A model generated the notes under the pieces. The model did no database searches, was not told the DNA's origin, and saw only the letters and a list, made by a program, of their open reading frames with translations. Below, one piece after another: positions 1 to 5,581 of a stretch of DNA of 9,792 nt. How positions within the stretch are numbered: the first letter of the stretch is position 1; each line of letters begins with the position of its first letter. Position numbers and translations under genes: made by a program. The stretch is from Candidatus Shapirobacteria bacterium. Lineage in GTDB: Bacteria > Patescibacteriota > Microgenomatia > UBA12405. The stretch is taken from contig DPKG01000011.1 in NCBI GenBank assembly GCA_003542615.1, positions 1,656-11,447 of the forward strand. The letters run 5' to 3'.

Positions 1-45
1 TTGCCAAGGAGAAGGTCGCGGGTTCGAGTCCCGTCTCTCGCTCCA
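1..45 (+). tRNA. tRNA-Gly(GCC), 5' part missing
   Basis: This is the 3' part of a tRNA; the 5' acceptor strand and D arm lie before the window. Visible parts are a seven-base anticodon loop TTGCCAA (bases 1-7) with anticodon GCC, a 3' anticodon stem strand, a T arm (GCGGG, loop TTCGAGT, CCCGT), a 3' acceptor strand CTCTCGC and discriminator T at 42. A U discriminator is usual for bacterial tRNA-Gly. CCA is encoded at 43-45, unlike the three tRNAs that follow. Confidence 0.9.
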
Positions 46-53
46 AAGCCTCT

Positions 54-126
54 GGTCACTTAGCTCAGTTGGTAGAGCGCTTCGTTTACATCGAAGATGT
101 CGGGGGTCCGAGTCCCTCAGTGACCA
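54..126 (+). tRNA. tRNA-Val(TAC)
   Basis: A full cloverleaf can be folded. The acceptor GGTCACT/AGTGACC pairs perfectly, the D arm is GCTC/GAGC, and the anticodon stem CTTCG/CGAAG encloses loop TTTACAT with anticodon TAC. The T stem is GGGGG/CCCTC with one G-T pair, and the discriminator is A126. The next bases are CCC, so no CCA is encoded. The T loop reads TCCGAGT, so the nearly universal T55 (the pseudouridine-55 site made by TruB) is C. The rest of the fold is intact, so this is probably a working gene with an odd T loop. Confidence 0.93.
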
Positions 127-131
127 CCCGA

Positions 132-148
132 TTTCTGCGATGCAGAAA
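132..148 (+). other. short hairpin between tRNA-Val and tRNA-Leu
   Basis: An inverted repeat TTTCTGC (132-138) and GCAGAAA (142-148) flanks a three-base loop. It sits six bases after tRNA-Val and twelve before tRNA-Leu. No T run follows (the next bases are ATTTAAC), so it is a poor terminator. It may be a spacer structure recognised during processing of a polycistronic tRNA precursor. Confidence 0.35.
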
Positions 149-160
149 ATTTAACAACTT

Positions 161-242
161 GCCGACGTGGTGAAATTGGTATACACGTACGCTTGAGGTG
201 CGTATGCCGCAAGGTGTGGAGGTTCAAGTCCTCTCGTCGGCA
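161..242 (+). tRNA. tRNA-Leu(GAG)
   Basis: This is a class II tRNA of 82 bases with a long variable arm. The acceptor GCCGACG pairs with CGTCGGC, and the D stem is GTG/CAC. The anticodon stem TACGC/GCGTA encloses loop TTGAGGT with anticodon GAG. The variable arm spans 13 bases. The T arm is GGAGG, TTCAAGT, CCTCT. Discriminator A242 is the leucine identity base. CCA is not encoded, because CAA follows. Confidence 0.95.
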
Positions 243-243
243 C

Positions 244-267
244 AAATCCCCTGTTTTGGGGATTTTT
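244..267 (+). terminator. Rho-independent terminator-like hairpin after tRNA-Leu
   Basis: An eight-base perfect stem, AAATCCCC (244-251) with GGGGATTT (258-265), has a six-base loop TGTTTT and is followed by TT; the T-rich end of the stem gives a run of five T. It starts two bases after tRNA-Leu and ends two bases before tRNA-Gln. If it terminates fully, tRNA-Gln would need a promoter inside tRNA-Leu, so it may be only partly terminating or may act as a processing spacer. Confidence 0.65.
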
Positions 268-269
268 GA

Positions 270-340
270 TGCCCTGTCGTCTAATGGTAGGACAGCAGCC
301 TTTGGAGCTGTTTATCGTGGTTCGAATCCATGCGGGGCAA
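270..340 (+). tRNA. tRNA-Gln(TTG)
   Basis: The 71-base cloverleaf has acceptor TGCCCTG paired with CGGGGCA (one T-G pair), D stem GTC/GAC, and anticodon stem GCAGC/GCTGT enclosing loop CTTTGGA with anticodon TTG. The T arm is CGTGG, TTCGAAT, CCATG, and the discriminator is A340. No CCA is encoded; the next bases are CAGC and then the ATG of the following protein gene at 345. The weak first pair, T1-A72, is typical of bacterial glutamine tRNAs. Confidence 0.94.
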
Positions 341-344
341 CAGC

Positions 345-923
345 ATGAAAATTCTTCATAATATTACTGTAGAGGAAATGATATCTGTATTTTTAATAGC
401 TGAATTAAATTCACCTAGATGGGGAAAGAAAATTGAGAATATTTTATTAAAAAATAAAATTGACAAACGGATAGTCACTAGTCCTAATATAAGTAATAGT
501 AGGGAAAATTCCCTAAGAGCTTTGGTTTTGGGTGAATTTAGGGGTTATGGAAAAAAAGATGGATTATTTGACGATATTGATGAGGTTATATCTTGGAAAA
601 AGGTATTACTTGAGAGTGAAGATTTTAAAAAAATAAAATATATTGATTATGATTACTGGAATGAATTGTCTGGAAAAACCGGATTTGTGGTAGATGGGGC
701 AAAAAATGTCAAAAAAGGAATGGAAATATTTAATGTCAGTAATAAACAATATTGGCAAATTTTAGAACATGTAAAAAATGGCGGTAAATTTCCCAGCTTA
801 ATATTATTGTCTGACAAAACTGGAGGACTCAAATTACTTGAAGGTCATGTGAGACTTACTGGTTATTTGTTGGATAATAAAAATATAGGACCTTTAGAAG
901 TGATTGTTGGGTTTAAGAGTTAA
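345..923 (+). CDS. conserved hypothetical protein with ParB-like EGH-R-LT motif
   Basis: This 192-residue soluble protein has no signal peptide or membrane helix. I do not recognise a named family. The most telling part is the C-terminal third, where a hydrophobic strand (residues 150-155) is followed by Leu-Leu-Glu-Gly-His-Val-Arg-Leu-Thr (164-172) and a final strand (184-189). This resembles the Gly-His-x-Arg turn of ParB/sulfiredoxin-fold domains, but the call is tentative and no activity can be named. An in-frame ATG at 330 lies inside the tRNA-Gln T arm, so I chose the ATG at 345, four bases after the mature tRNA end. There is no Shine-Dalgarno motif. The codons are very A/T-rich (many AAA, ATA, TTA), more so than in the genes to its right, which is compatible with acquisition next to a tRNA. 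The stop abuts the stop of the convergent gene with no spacer. Confidence 0.85.
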   Translation: MKILHNITVEEMISVFLIAELNSPRWGKKIENILLKNKIDKRIVTSPNISNSRENSLRALVLGEFRGYGKKDGLFDDIDEVISWKKVLLESEDFKKIKYIDYDYWNELSGKTGFVVDGAKNVKKGMEIFNVSNKQYWQILEHVKNGGKFPSLILLSDKTGGLKLLEGHVRLTGYLLDNKNIGPLEVIVGFKS

Positions 924-1136
924 TTAGGGCTTGATGGTGGCGGAGGGGGAGGCGGTGGGTGAAGTTGAAATAGCTTGAGTCGGAATGGGTGTAGGAAGAA
1001 CTAATGGTTGCGATTCTAAGCGTTTTAGGACGTTCCAGTCAATACTTTTGTAGGAGAGGTAACCGGCAAATAATAATAGTAAAAAAAATGTTGATAAAAG
1101 GATAATGCCGGTGGTGTCTATTTTATTTTGAGTCAT
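924..1136 (-). CDS. small single-helix membrane protein with Pro/Ser/Thr tail
   Basis: This 70-residue protein has a short N-terminus (MTQNKIDTTG), one hydrophobic helix at about residues 10-28, a short linker, and a tail from about residue 43 rich in Pro, Thr and Ser. The layout suggests a membrane-anchored protein with an exposed flexible tail; I know no family for it. Its start lies 14 bases inside the 3' end of the solute-binding protein gene, so it is the last gene of the five-gene minus-strand operon and probably translationally coupled. Its low-complexity tail is the G-rich plus-strand stretch near 930-960. The operon position supports it being real, but its size and composition leave some doubt. 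Confidence 0.65.
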   Translation of the reverse strand: MTQNKIDTTGIILLSTFFLLLLFAGYLSYKSIDWNVLKRLESQPLVLPTPIPTQAISTSPTASPSATIKP

Positions 1137-2472
1137 TTTTGTTGGTTCTGATTACAGTATAAACTGTCGGGTGGGAAAGGAAAATAGCCGGCACTTCTTC
1201 TAGCAGAGATCTTTGAAAATCCTGATAAACAATTTTTCTTTCCTGGAAATCGAGGGTCCGTCGGCCTTCTTCAAGCAATTTGTCAATTTTTGGATTGTTT
1301 AATTTTGTTAGGTTGGTTTTGGTTTGAGTGGAATGCCAAAAAAGATATTGGTCGGGATCGGACGGAATTGCGCCAAAAGCGAGGACGGCTTGAAAATTGT
1401 TTGGGTCAATTTGGTTTTCAATTGAAAGATTAACTTTAATACCCAGTATTTCCTGCCAGGAAGATTTAATTTCTTCGGCTTGAGGTAAAAGTCGACGGTC
1501 AATTACACTGAGACTTATTTCGGTGATTTCATTATCTTTAAATAATTCTTTGGCTCTGGTGGCGTTGTAGTTGTATTCTTTTATGTAGGGATTGTAAGCC
1601 CATGAAAGTGGAGATATTGGTCCAAGACACCTGTCTTTTTTATCTTTAGGTTTGGGGGTGGCGTAGCTGAGAGCTTGTCGTAGCTGTTTGTTGTCGATTT
1701 TGGCTGTATTGAAAAATATGGCAATATATCTTTGATTGGTAAGTATTTTGGGATTTATTTCAGTTTTGGGCCAATTTTGGATGGGGTCGGTGTTGGAAAT
1801 TTCGTAAATTTGGTTTATTTCTCCCAATTTGTAGGCGTTAATTAAGTCTTTTTCCCCGGAATAAAAAACAAATGTTTTGGCGGGCATTGATTTGTTGAGA
1901 GGTAATAATTTAATTTTTTTGATATGGCCTTCTTGATAAATGGTCTGAGTTACCCGGTAATCACCTAATCCGTTGAAATCATCTTCGATCAGAGTTTTGT
2001 CGAGATTGGCTAAAAGTGGGGCAAAATTATCCTTGAGGGTAAATTTTATCTGTTGGTCATTGAGGTAGGTAATTTCCACTCCGTTGATTTGATAATTAAT
2101 ATCTTTGGAAGTGAATTTTTTATTATTATGCCAAAAAATATTGTCATTTAGGGTAAAAATATAATCCCGGTTGTTGTTGTCGAGCTTCCATTCTTTTACC
2201 AAAGGCGAGGGTGCCGGTCTGTCGTTGTCTGTATTGATAGTCAGGCCATAGCTGATCAAAAGACTAATTTCTTTTGGAAGAGTATCGGCAGTGAATCTGC
2301 CTTCAACTCCAATAATTTCTCTGTTGTTTTGATTGGATAAAATAATATTTCTAATCTGGGTTTGAAATATGTAGGCGAGAGATCCTAAAAAAACTATCAA
2401 AAATAAAATTGGATAGTTTCGTTTTATTTGGAGATAAAGAAACTCGAATTTGAAGTGAATTTTTTTAAACAC
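1123..2472 (-). CDS. membrane-anchored family 5 solute-binding protein (peptide/nickel ABC type)
   Basis: This 449-residue protein resembles the DppA/OppA family 5 extracellular binding proteins (SBP_bac_5). Family-like blocks are the N-lobe segment with the Trp-His pair near 114-115 (strand, 'FWH', then 'FTSKDINYQI'), the 'IAIFFNT...LRQALSYA' segment near 250-271, and the C-terminal 'NPKIDKLLEEGRR...ERKIVYQDFQ' region (393-420). Typical members have about 500-550 residues, so this one is short. Residues 20-36 form a hydrophobic helix after a basic segment, and no lipobox cysteine is visible, so it is probably held by an uncleaved signal anchor. The start is GTG, three bases after the secG stop, with no Shine-Dalgarno. 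No ABC permease or ATPase gene lies in the window, so transport cannot be assumed; the ligand is unknown. Confidence 0.88.
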   Translation of the reverse strand: MFKKIHFKFEFLYLQIKRNYPILFLIVFLGSLAYIFQTQIRNIILSNQNNREIIGVEGRFTADTLPKEISLLISYGLTINTDNDRPAPSPLVKEWKLDNNNRDYIFTLNDNIFWHNNKKFTSKDINYQINGVEITYLNDQQIKFTLKDNFAPLLANLDKTLIEDDFNGLGDYRVTQTIYQEGHIKKIKLLPLNKSMPAKTFVFYSGEKDLINAYKLGEINQIYEISNTDPIQNWPKTEINPKILTNQRYIAIFFNTAKIDNKQLRQALSYATPKPKDKKDRCLGPISPLSWAYNPYIKEYNYNATRAKELFKDNEITEISLSVIDRRLLPQAEEIKSSWQEILGIKVNLSIENQIDPNNFQAVLAFGAIPSDPDQYLFWHSTQTKTNLTKLNNPKIDKLLEEGRRTLDFQERKIVYQDFQRSLLEEVPAIFLSHPTVYTVIRTNKNDSK

Positions 2473-2475
2473 AGT

Positions 2476-2688
2476 TTAGAGTATGGTTTGAATTAGAGAA
2501 AGTAGTACAAAAAGAATCAATACTACAATGGTAATAATAAACATGACTTTTTCCCAACCTCTTTTTTCAAAGGTAACCGGGGAGAGAATGTTGCTTCTTG
2601 ACTCGGAGTTACCGCTGGATTGGAGAAAAATTAGAGCAGTTAAAGCAATGGCTAAAATAATTTGAATTATGTTTAGAGTAATTTTCAT
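2476..2688 (-). CDS. secG: preprotein translocase subunit SecG
   Basis: SecG is a small integral membrane partner of SecYE that helps SecA-driven protein export across the cytoplasmic membrane. The 70-residue product has the family layout: helix one (about residues 3-22) ending in 'IFLQSS', a short Gly/Ser/Asn loop, the conserved 'EKRGWEKVMF' segment (41-50), and helix two (about 48-68). The length is normal for short bacterial SecG. Its ATG overlaps the TGA stop of the upstream membrane protein gene by four bases (ATGA), and the solute-binding protein gene starts three bases after its stop. Its neighbours in the operon are Sec-dependent envelope proteins. Confidence 0.93.
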   Translation of the reverse strand: MKITLNIIQIILAIALTALIFLQSSGNSESRSNILSPVTFEKRGWEKVMFIITIVVLILFVLLSLIQTIL

Positions 2689-3101
2689 GATGATTTCTTT
2701 TTAAGTATTATATTAAATATGTAGAATATTATACCTATTGTGAGTGAGGAAACAAAATATGCCCAAAATGAATTAAAATTTTGGGCAGGAATTGTGAAAC
2801 CCTGCCAACTGAAAGCCTCAAAATGTATATTGTATACCTTGAAGTCTATTAATAAAAATTCGGCTAAATAGAGACCGAGTGTGTTAATGATAAATCTTAA
2901 ACTACCGAGGGTTAATAAGTTGATGGGTAAAAGTAGAATTTTTAGAATTGGTTTGAGGAATAATTCAAATATGGTCAATATCAGAGCGACATAGATTATA
3001 GTTTCGATATTTTTTTGAAAGTTAAGGTTATGCCAAATTTGATTGGCTGTAGCCAGGGAAAAACTAAAAAGCAGAACGTATTTTAGTATTTTTTTAATCA
3101 T
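2685..3101 (-). CDS. four-helix membrane protein, phage holin family IV-like (PF04020 type)
   Basis: This 138-residue, very hydrophobic protein has about four membrane segments (roughly residues 5-20, 32-48, 52-84 as a broken hairpin, and 112-133) and a basic C-terminal end (KKKSS). The stretch 'FLKPILKILLLPINLLTLG' (48-66) is characteristic of the mycobacterial-type four-helix holin superfamily IV. That family is common in bacterial chromosomes outside prophages, and its cellular role is unsettled. The gene overlaps the transglutaminase gene by eight bases and secG by four, so it belongs to the operon. Nothing nearby looks like phage, so lysis is unlikely to be its role. Its stop codon is TGA, which shows UGA terminates in this organism. 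Confidence 0.85.
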   Translation of the reverse strand: MIKKILKYVLLFSFSLATANQIWHNLNFQKNIETIIYVALILTIFELFLKPILKILLLPINLLTLGSLRFIINTLGLYLAEFLLIDFKVYNIHFEAFSWQGFTIPAQNFNSFWAYFVSSLTIGIIFYIFNIILKKKSS

Positions 3102-4869
3102 GATTTTTTCTGGTTGTAATTATTATACCCCCAAGTGAGAGACAGGCGATGAGAATGGCTGCAGTTATGGCTAAATTAAGATAGTGAGGCGGATATTTTG
3201 TTGTAATTTGGATTTGGTCATTTTGGTTATAGATGAGATTGAATTTTATGTTTTGAGAGCCGGGTAAGATTGATTGAATAAAATTGGGTGTGGGAGGATT
3301 GACTTCAATAGTAGACAAGGGAGGAAGGTTTATTTGAGAATATTGCCAGTCGGTGTTTGGTTGGCTTATTTGAAAGTTATTTATACCCTGGAGGGAATTG
3401 TTTTTGATGATAAGAATGGATGGTTTTCCAAACTTTGTTTTGGCAAATTCTATTTTGGGAGTACTTTGACCTTGATCGGTTTCTTTGTCGGCAAAGTCGA
3501 CGTGGATAGTTTTTATGTTTTGACCATTTCGGTATGATCCGGGAGGAGGCGGGTAATCGGATTTTTGGCCATGAATTACAAAGGCGAAGTGGTTAAGATC
3601 TAAATCCTTGAAGTAATCGATGCCGTTGGTGGTTTTACCCCAGGTAGGATCAATGGAAATCCAATTGTGTTGGGTTTCGTCCCAATATTGAGGCCAAGCA
3701 TGGAGAATGTCGGCGTTGGGATTGAGAGGTTTTATTTTGGGATTGTTGGTGTAGGCAAATCCTTCAATTTCTCGAGAAGGAATGTTTTTGGCTCTGGCAA
3801 GAGTTACAAAGAGGTCGGTAAATTCGGTACAAAGAGAATTTTCGGGATTGGAGAGAGCAGCCAAAGCTCCCTTGCGGTAAGCGGTATTAATTTGATTGTA
3901 GTCGTATGAAAGAGTAGAAACAACGTAATTGTAGATAGATTTAGGGGTATCCAGCTGGTCGGCAATTTGTTGGATGGAAGTATCTTGTGTTGGCCAATAT
4001 TTGGAAGCTTGGGTAAGATTTGATGGCAAAGAATAGGATTTTGGAAGTGGGAGTGGAGAAGGAAATATTTTGGCTTGTCCGTTTACTTTTACTTCGATAA
4101 CTTGCTTGGATGGAATTAAAAATTTTGCCATCCAATTGCCATCAGGATCCAGTTTGATATTTAGAGGTTTGGGTTCTATTTTTGTGTAGGTAATTTTTTG
4201 ATTGGAGGTGTCTGGCGGGATGGCAATTTCGGTTTGGATATCATGGGAGTCGGGATTGTTTAAGACGTAAGTTAGGCTAAAATCAAAGATTTGAGAATTT
4301 CCAAAGGCTACTAAAATTTTTCTGTTGGAGTCTGTTTGAAGTTTGTAGTTTAGGATTGTGTTTTGATGATCTTGGGATTGAATGGTGGGGTTGACGGAGG
4401 AAAAAGAAAGATTGCCAAAATCTTGAGGAACACTAAGATTTAGATTAATAAGATTTTGGTTTTGAAATTCAGGAATAGAAACTTCCCAAAGTTTTCCTTT
4501 TTGAGTGGCAAAGGAGGTAATAAAATAGCGAAGAGTAAATGATTGAGTTTTATCCTTACCAATGGCTGGAGAGTTAAATTTTACGTAAATATTGGTTTTG
4601 TCGGTAGTGTTTTCAACTTTTTGGAGAATATCACCCTCTTGATCGGTAGCACTTATACGACTCAAATCTAATTTATTGAGATGGATGATGTATTCTTTGG
4701 CGTAAACACCGGATATTTTGTTAGTTAGTTCGATATTGTGATTAACTTGAGCATTGCCTTGAAGATCAATGCTGTAGTCAATATTTTCAATAATTTTGAA
4801 TTCATCCATTGCGTTAACTTTTTGGGGGAAAGTTAAGCTAAAAAATAGAGCCAAAATGAGAGTAATCAT
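3094..4869 (-). CDS. secreted, membrane-anchored transglutaminase-like superfamily protein
   Basis: This 591-residue surface protein is the first gene of the minus-strand operon. A signal peptide covers residues 1-20 (hydrophobic core, then 'VNA'). Residues 24-270 look like beta-rich extracellular domains. A transglutaminase-like domain (PF01841 type) follows at about 300-430, with the expected triad: Cys347 in 'SLCTEFTDLFVTLARAKNIP', His390 in 'LHAWPQYW' and Asp407 in 'SIDPTWG'. A second beta-like region (about 465-560) precedes a membrane helix (about 563-586) and a basic tail 'RKNHD'. The protein is thus probably held on the outer face of the membrane. Family members act as cysteine proteases, amidases or cross-linkers; the substrate cannot be told from sequence. 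The ATG has no Shine-Dalgarno, and a -10-like TATAGT lies ten bases upstream. Confidence 0.9.
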   Translation of the reverse strand: MITLILALFFSLTFPQKVNAMDEFKIIENIDYSIDLQGNAQVNHNIELTNKISGVYAKEYIIHLNKLDLSRISATDQEGDILQKVENTTDKTNIYVKFNSPAIGKDKTQSFTLRYFITSFATQKGKLWEVSIPEFQNQNLINLNLSVPQDFGNLSFSSVNPTIQSQDHQNTILNYKLQTDSNRKILVAFGNSQIFDFSLTYVLNNPDSHDIQTEIAIPPDTSNQKITYTKIEPKPLNIKLDPDGNWMAKFLIPSKQVIEVKVNGQAKIFPSPLPLPKSYSLPSNLTQASKYWPTQDTSIQQIADQLDTPKSIYNYVVSTLSYDYNQINTAYRKGALAALSNPENSLCTEFTDLFVTLARAKNIPSREIEGFAYTNNPKIKPLNPNADILHAWPQYWDETQHNWISIDPTWGKTTNGIDYFKDLDLNHFAFVIHGQKSDYPPPPGSYRNGQNIKTIHVDFADKETDQGQSTPKIEFAKTKFGKPSILIIKNNSLQGINNFQISQPNTDWQYSQINLPPLSTIEVNPPTPNFIQSILPGSQNIKFNLIYNQNDQIQITTKYPPHYLNLAITAAILIACLSLGGIIITTRKNHD

Positions 4870-4879
4870 GGATATTAAA

Positions 4880-4885
4880 ACTATA
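4880..4885 (-). promoter_or_regulatory. -10-like box of the minus-strand envelope operon
   Basis: TATAGT on the minus strand ends ten bases before the ATG at 4869. I see no good -35 hexamer at normal spacing. If used, transcription would start three or four bases before the ATG, giving a nearly leaderless mRNA. The call rests on this hexamer and its position only. Confidence 0.35.
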
Positions 4886-4923
4886 TCATCGATTTTGGAC
4901 TGACTCTATTAGCAAACTGTAGG

Positions 4924-4951
4924 TTGACTTCGGGTAATCTTCGTGTATATT
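4924..4951 (+). promoter_or_regulatory. lexA promoter (-35 TTGACT, -10 TATATT)
   Basis: TTGACT (4924-4929) and TATATT (4946-4951) are spaced by 16 bases, close to the sigma-70 consensus. The -10 box ends ten bases before the lexA ATG, so the transcript would carry only a few untranslated bases. The spacer carries the CTTC direct repeat described separately. Confidence 0.6.
4928..4942 (+). promoter_or_regulatory. candidate LexA operator, direct repeat CTTC-N7-CTTC
   Basis: CTTC at 4928-4931 and again at 4939-4942, each followed by G, are spaced 11 bases apart within the lexA promoter spacer. The alphaproteobacterial LexA box is a direct repeat of the same geometry (GTTC-N7-GTTC). This match is by spacing and partial sequence only. 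No Gram-positive-type GAAC-N4-GTTC palindrome is present in 4870-4961. Confidence 0.3.
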
Positions 4952-4961
4952 TTAATTATAT

Positions 4962-5579
4962 ATGGCTAAAGTTTTATACAAAAGACAAAAACAAATTTTT
5001 GACTTTATCAACGGTAACATATCAAAGTATGGATATGCTCCGACATTGACTGAAATTGCGGAAAATTTTGGATTGTCTTCTTTGTCGACAGTGCATGAGC
5101 ATTTGGCAGTATTAGAAAAAAAGGGCCTGATCAGAAGATATAAGGGAGCAGTCAGAGGAATTGAAATTTTGGATGACGGTGTAATTGACCACCCGAATTT
5201 AATCGAGCTACCAATCATGGGTTTTATCGCCTGTGGTGAGCCGATAGAGCCATATAATGACCCTGGCGCTACATTGCCGGTAAATTCGGGCTTAGTAAGA
5301 GCCGGAGATCATTCTTATATTTTACAAGCGAAAGGTGATTCAATGGTAGATGACGGGATTTTAAATGGTGATTATCTGGTTATAAAAGAAGTTCGGGAGG
5401 CAAGAGATGGAGATATCATAGTGGCGGTGTTGAAAAATGGTTTTGCTACTTTAAAAAGATATTATAAGGAGCTAAACAGAATTAGATTGCAGCCGGCGAA
5501 TTCAACAATGAGTCCGATGTATGTGACCGATATTGAAATACGTGGTAAAGTGGTGGCAGTAATTAGGCAATTTAGCTAA
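4962..5579 (+). CDS. lexA: LexA SOS repressor (S24 self-cleaving)
   Basis: LexA represses DNA-damage genes and cleaves itself when RecA filaments form. The 205-residue length is normal. Residues 1-70 are the winged helix-turn-helix domain, including the 'YAPTLTEIAENFGLSSLSTVHEHLAVLEKKG' region (25-55). The C-terminal S24 peptidase domain has nucleophile Ser127 in 'AKGDSMVDDGI' and general base Lys165 in 'ATLKRY'. The cleavage site reads 'IACGEPIEP', so the scissile bond would be Cys91-Gly92 rather than the usual Ala-Gly of LexA; Cys-Gly is the site known in UmuD. The gene lies divergent from the envelope operon and is followed two bases later by rsmI, so the two are probably cotranscribed. 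No Shine-Dalgarno is visible, and the promoter lies almost on the ATG. Confidence 0.95.
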   Translation: MAKVLYKRQKQIFDFINGNISKYGYAPTLTEIAENFGLSSLSTVHEHLAVLEKKGLIRRYKGAVRGIEILDDGVIDHPNLIELPIMGFIACGEPIEPYNDPGATLPVNSGLVRAGDHSYILQAKGDSMVDDGILNGDYLVIKEVREARDGDIIVAVLKNGFATLKRYYKELNRIRLQPANSTMSPMYVTDIEIRGKVVAVIRQFS

Positions 5580-5581
5580 AA

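Noticed and set aside
330..344. Upstream in-frame ATG at 330 as start of the 192-residue protein
   Set aside because: It lies inside the T arm of tRNA-Gln, so the extra five codons are tRNA sequence; the ATG at 345 is the first outside the tRNA.
270..923. tRNA-Gln as an integration site of a mobile element carrying the 192-residue protein gene
   Set aside because: There is no integrase in the window and I found no second copy of the tRNA 3' end, so no attachment-site pair can be shown.
2685..3101. Prophage remnant, suggested by the holin-like protein
   Set aside because: No endolysin, structural or replication phage genes are nearby, and this family is common as an ordinary chromosomal membrane protein.
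3274..3909. Open frames on the plus strand opposite the transglutaminase-like gene
   Set aside because: They lie wholly within a well-supported gene on the other strand, and their products are low-complexity and rich in Gly, Val, Phe and Lys without family features.
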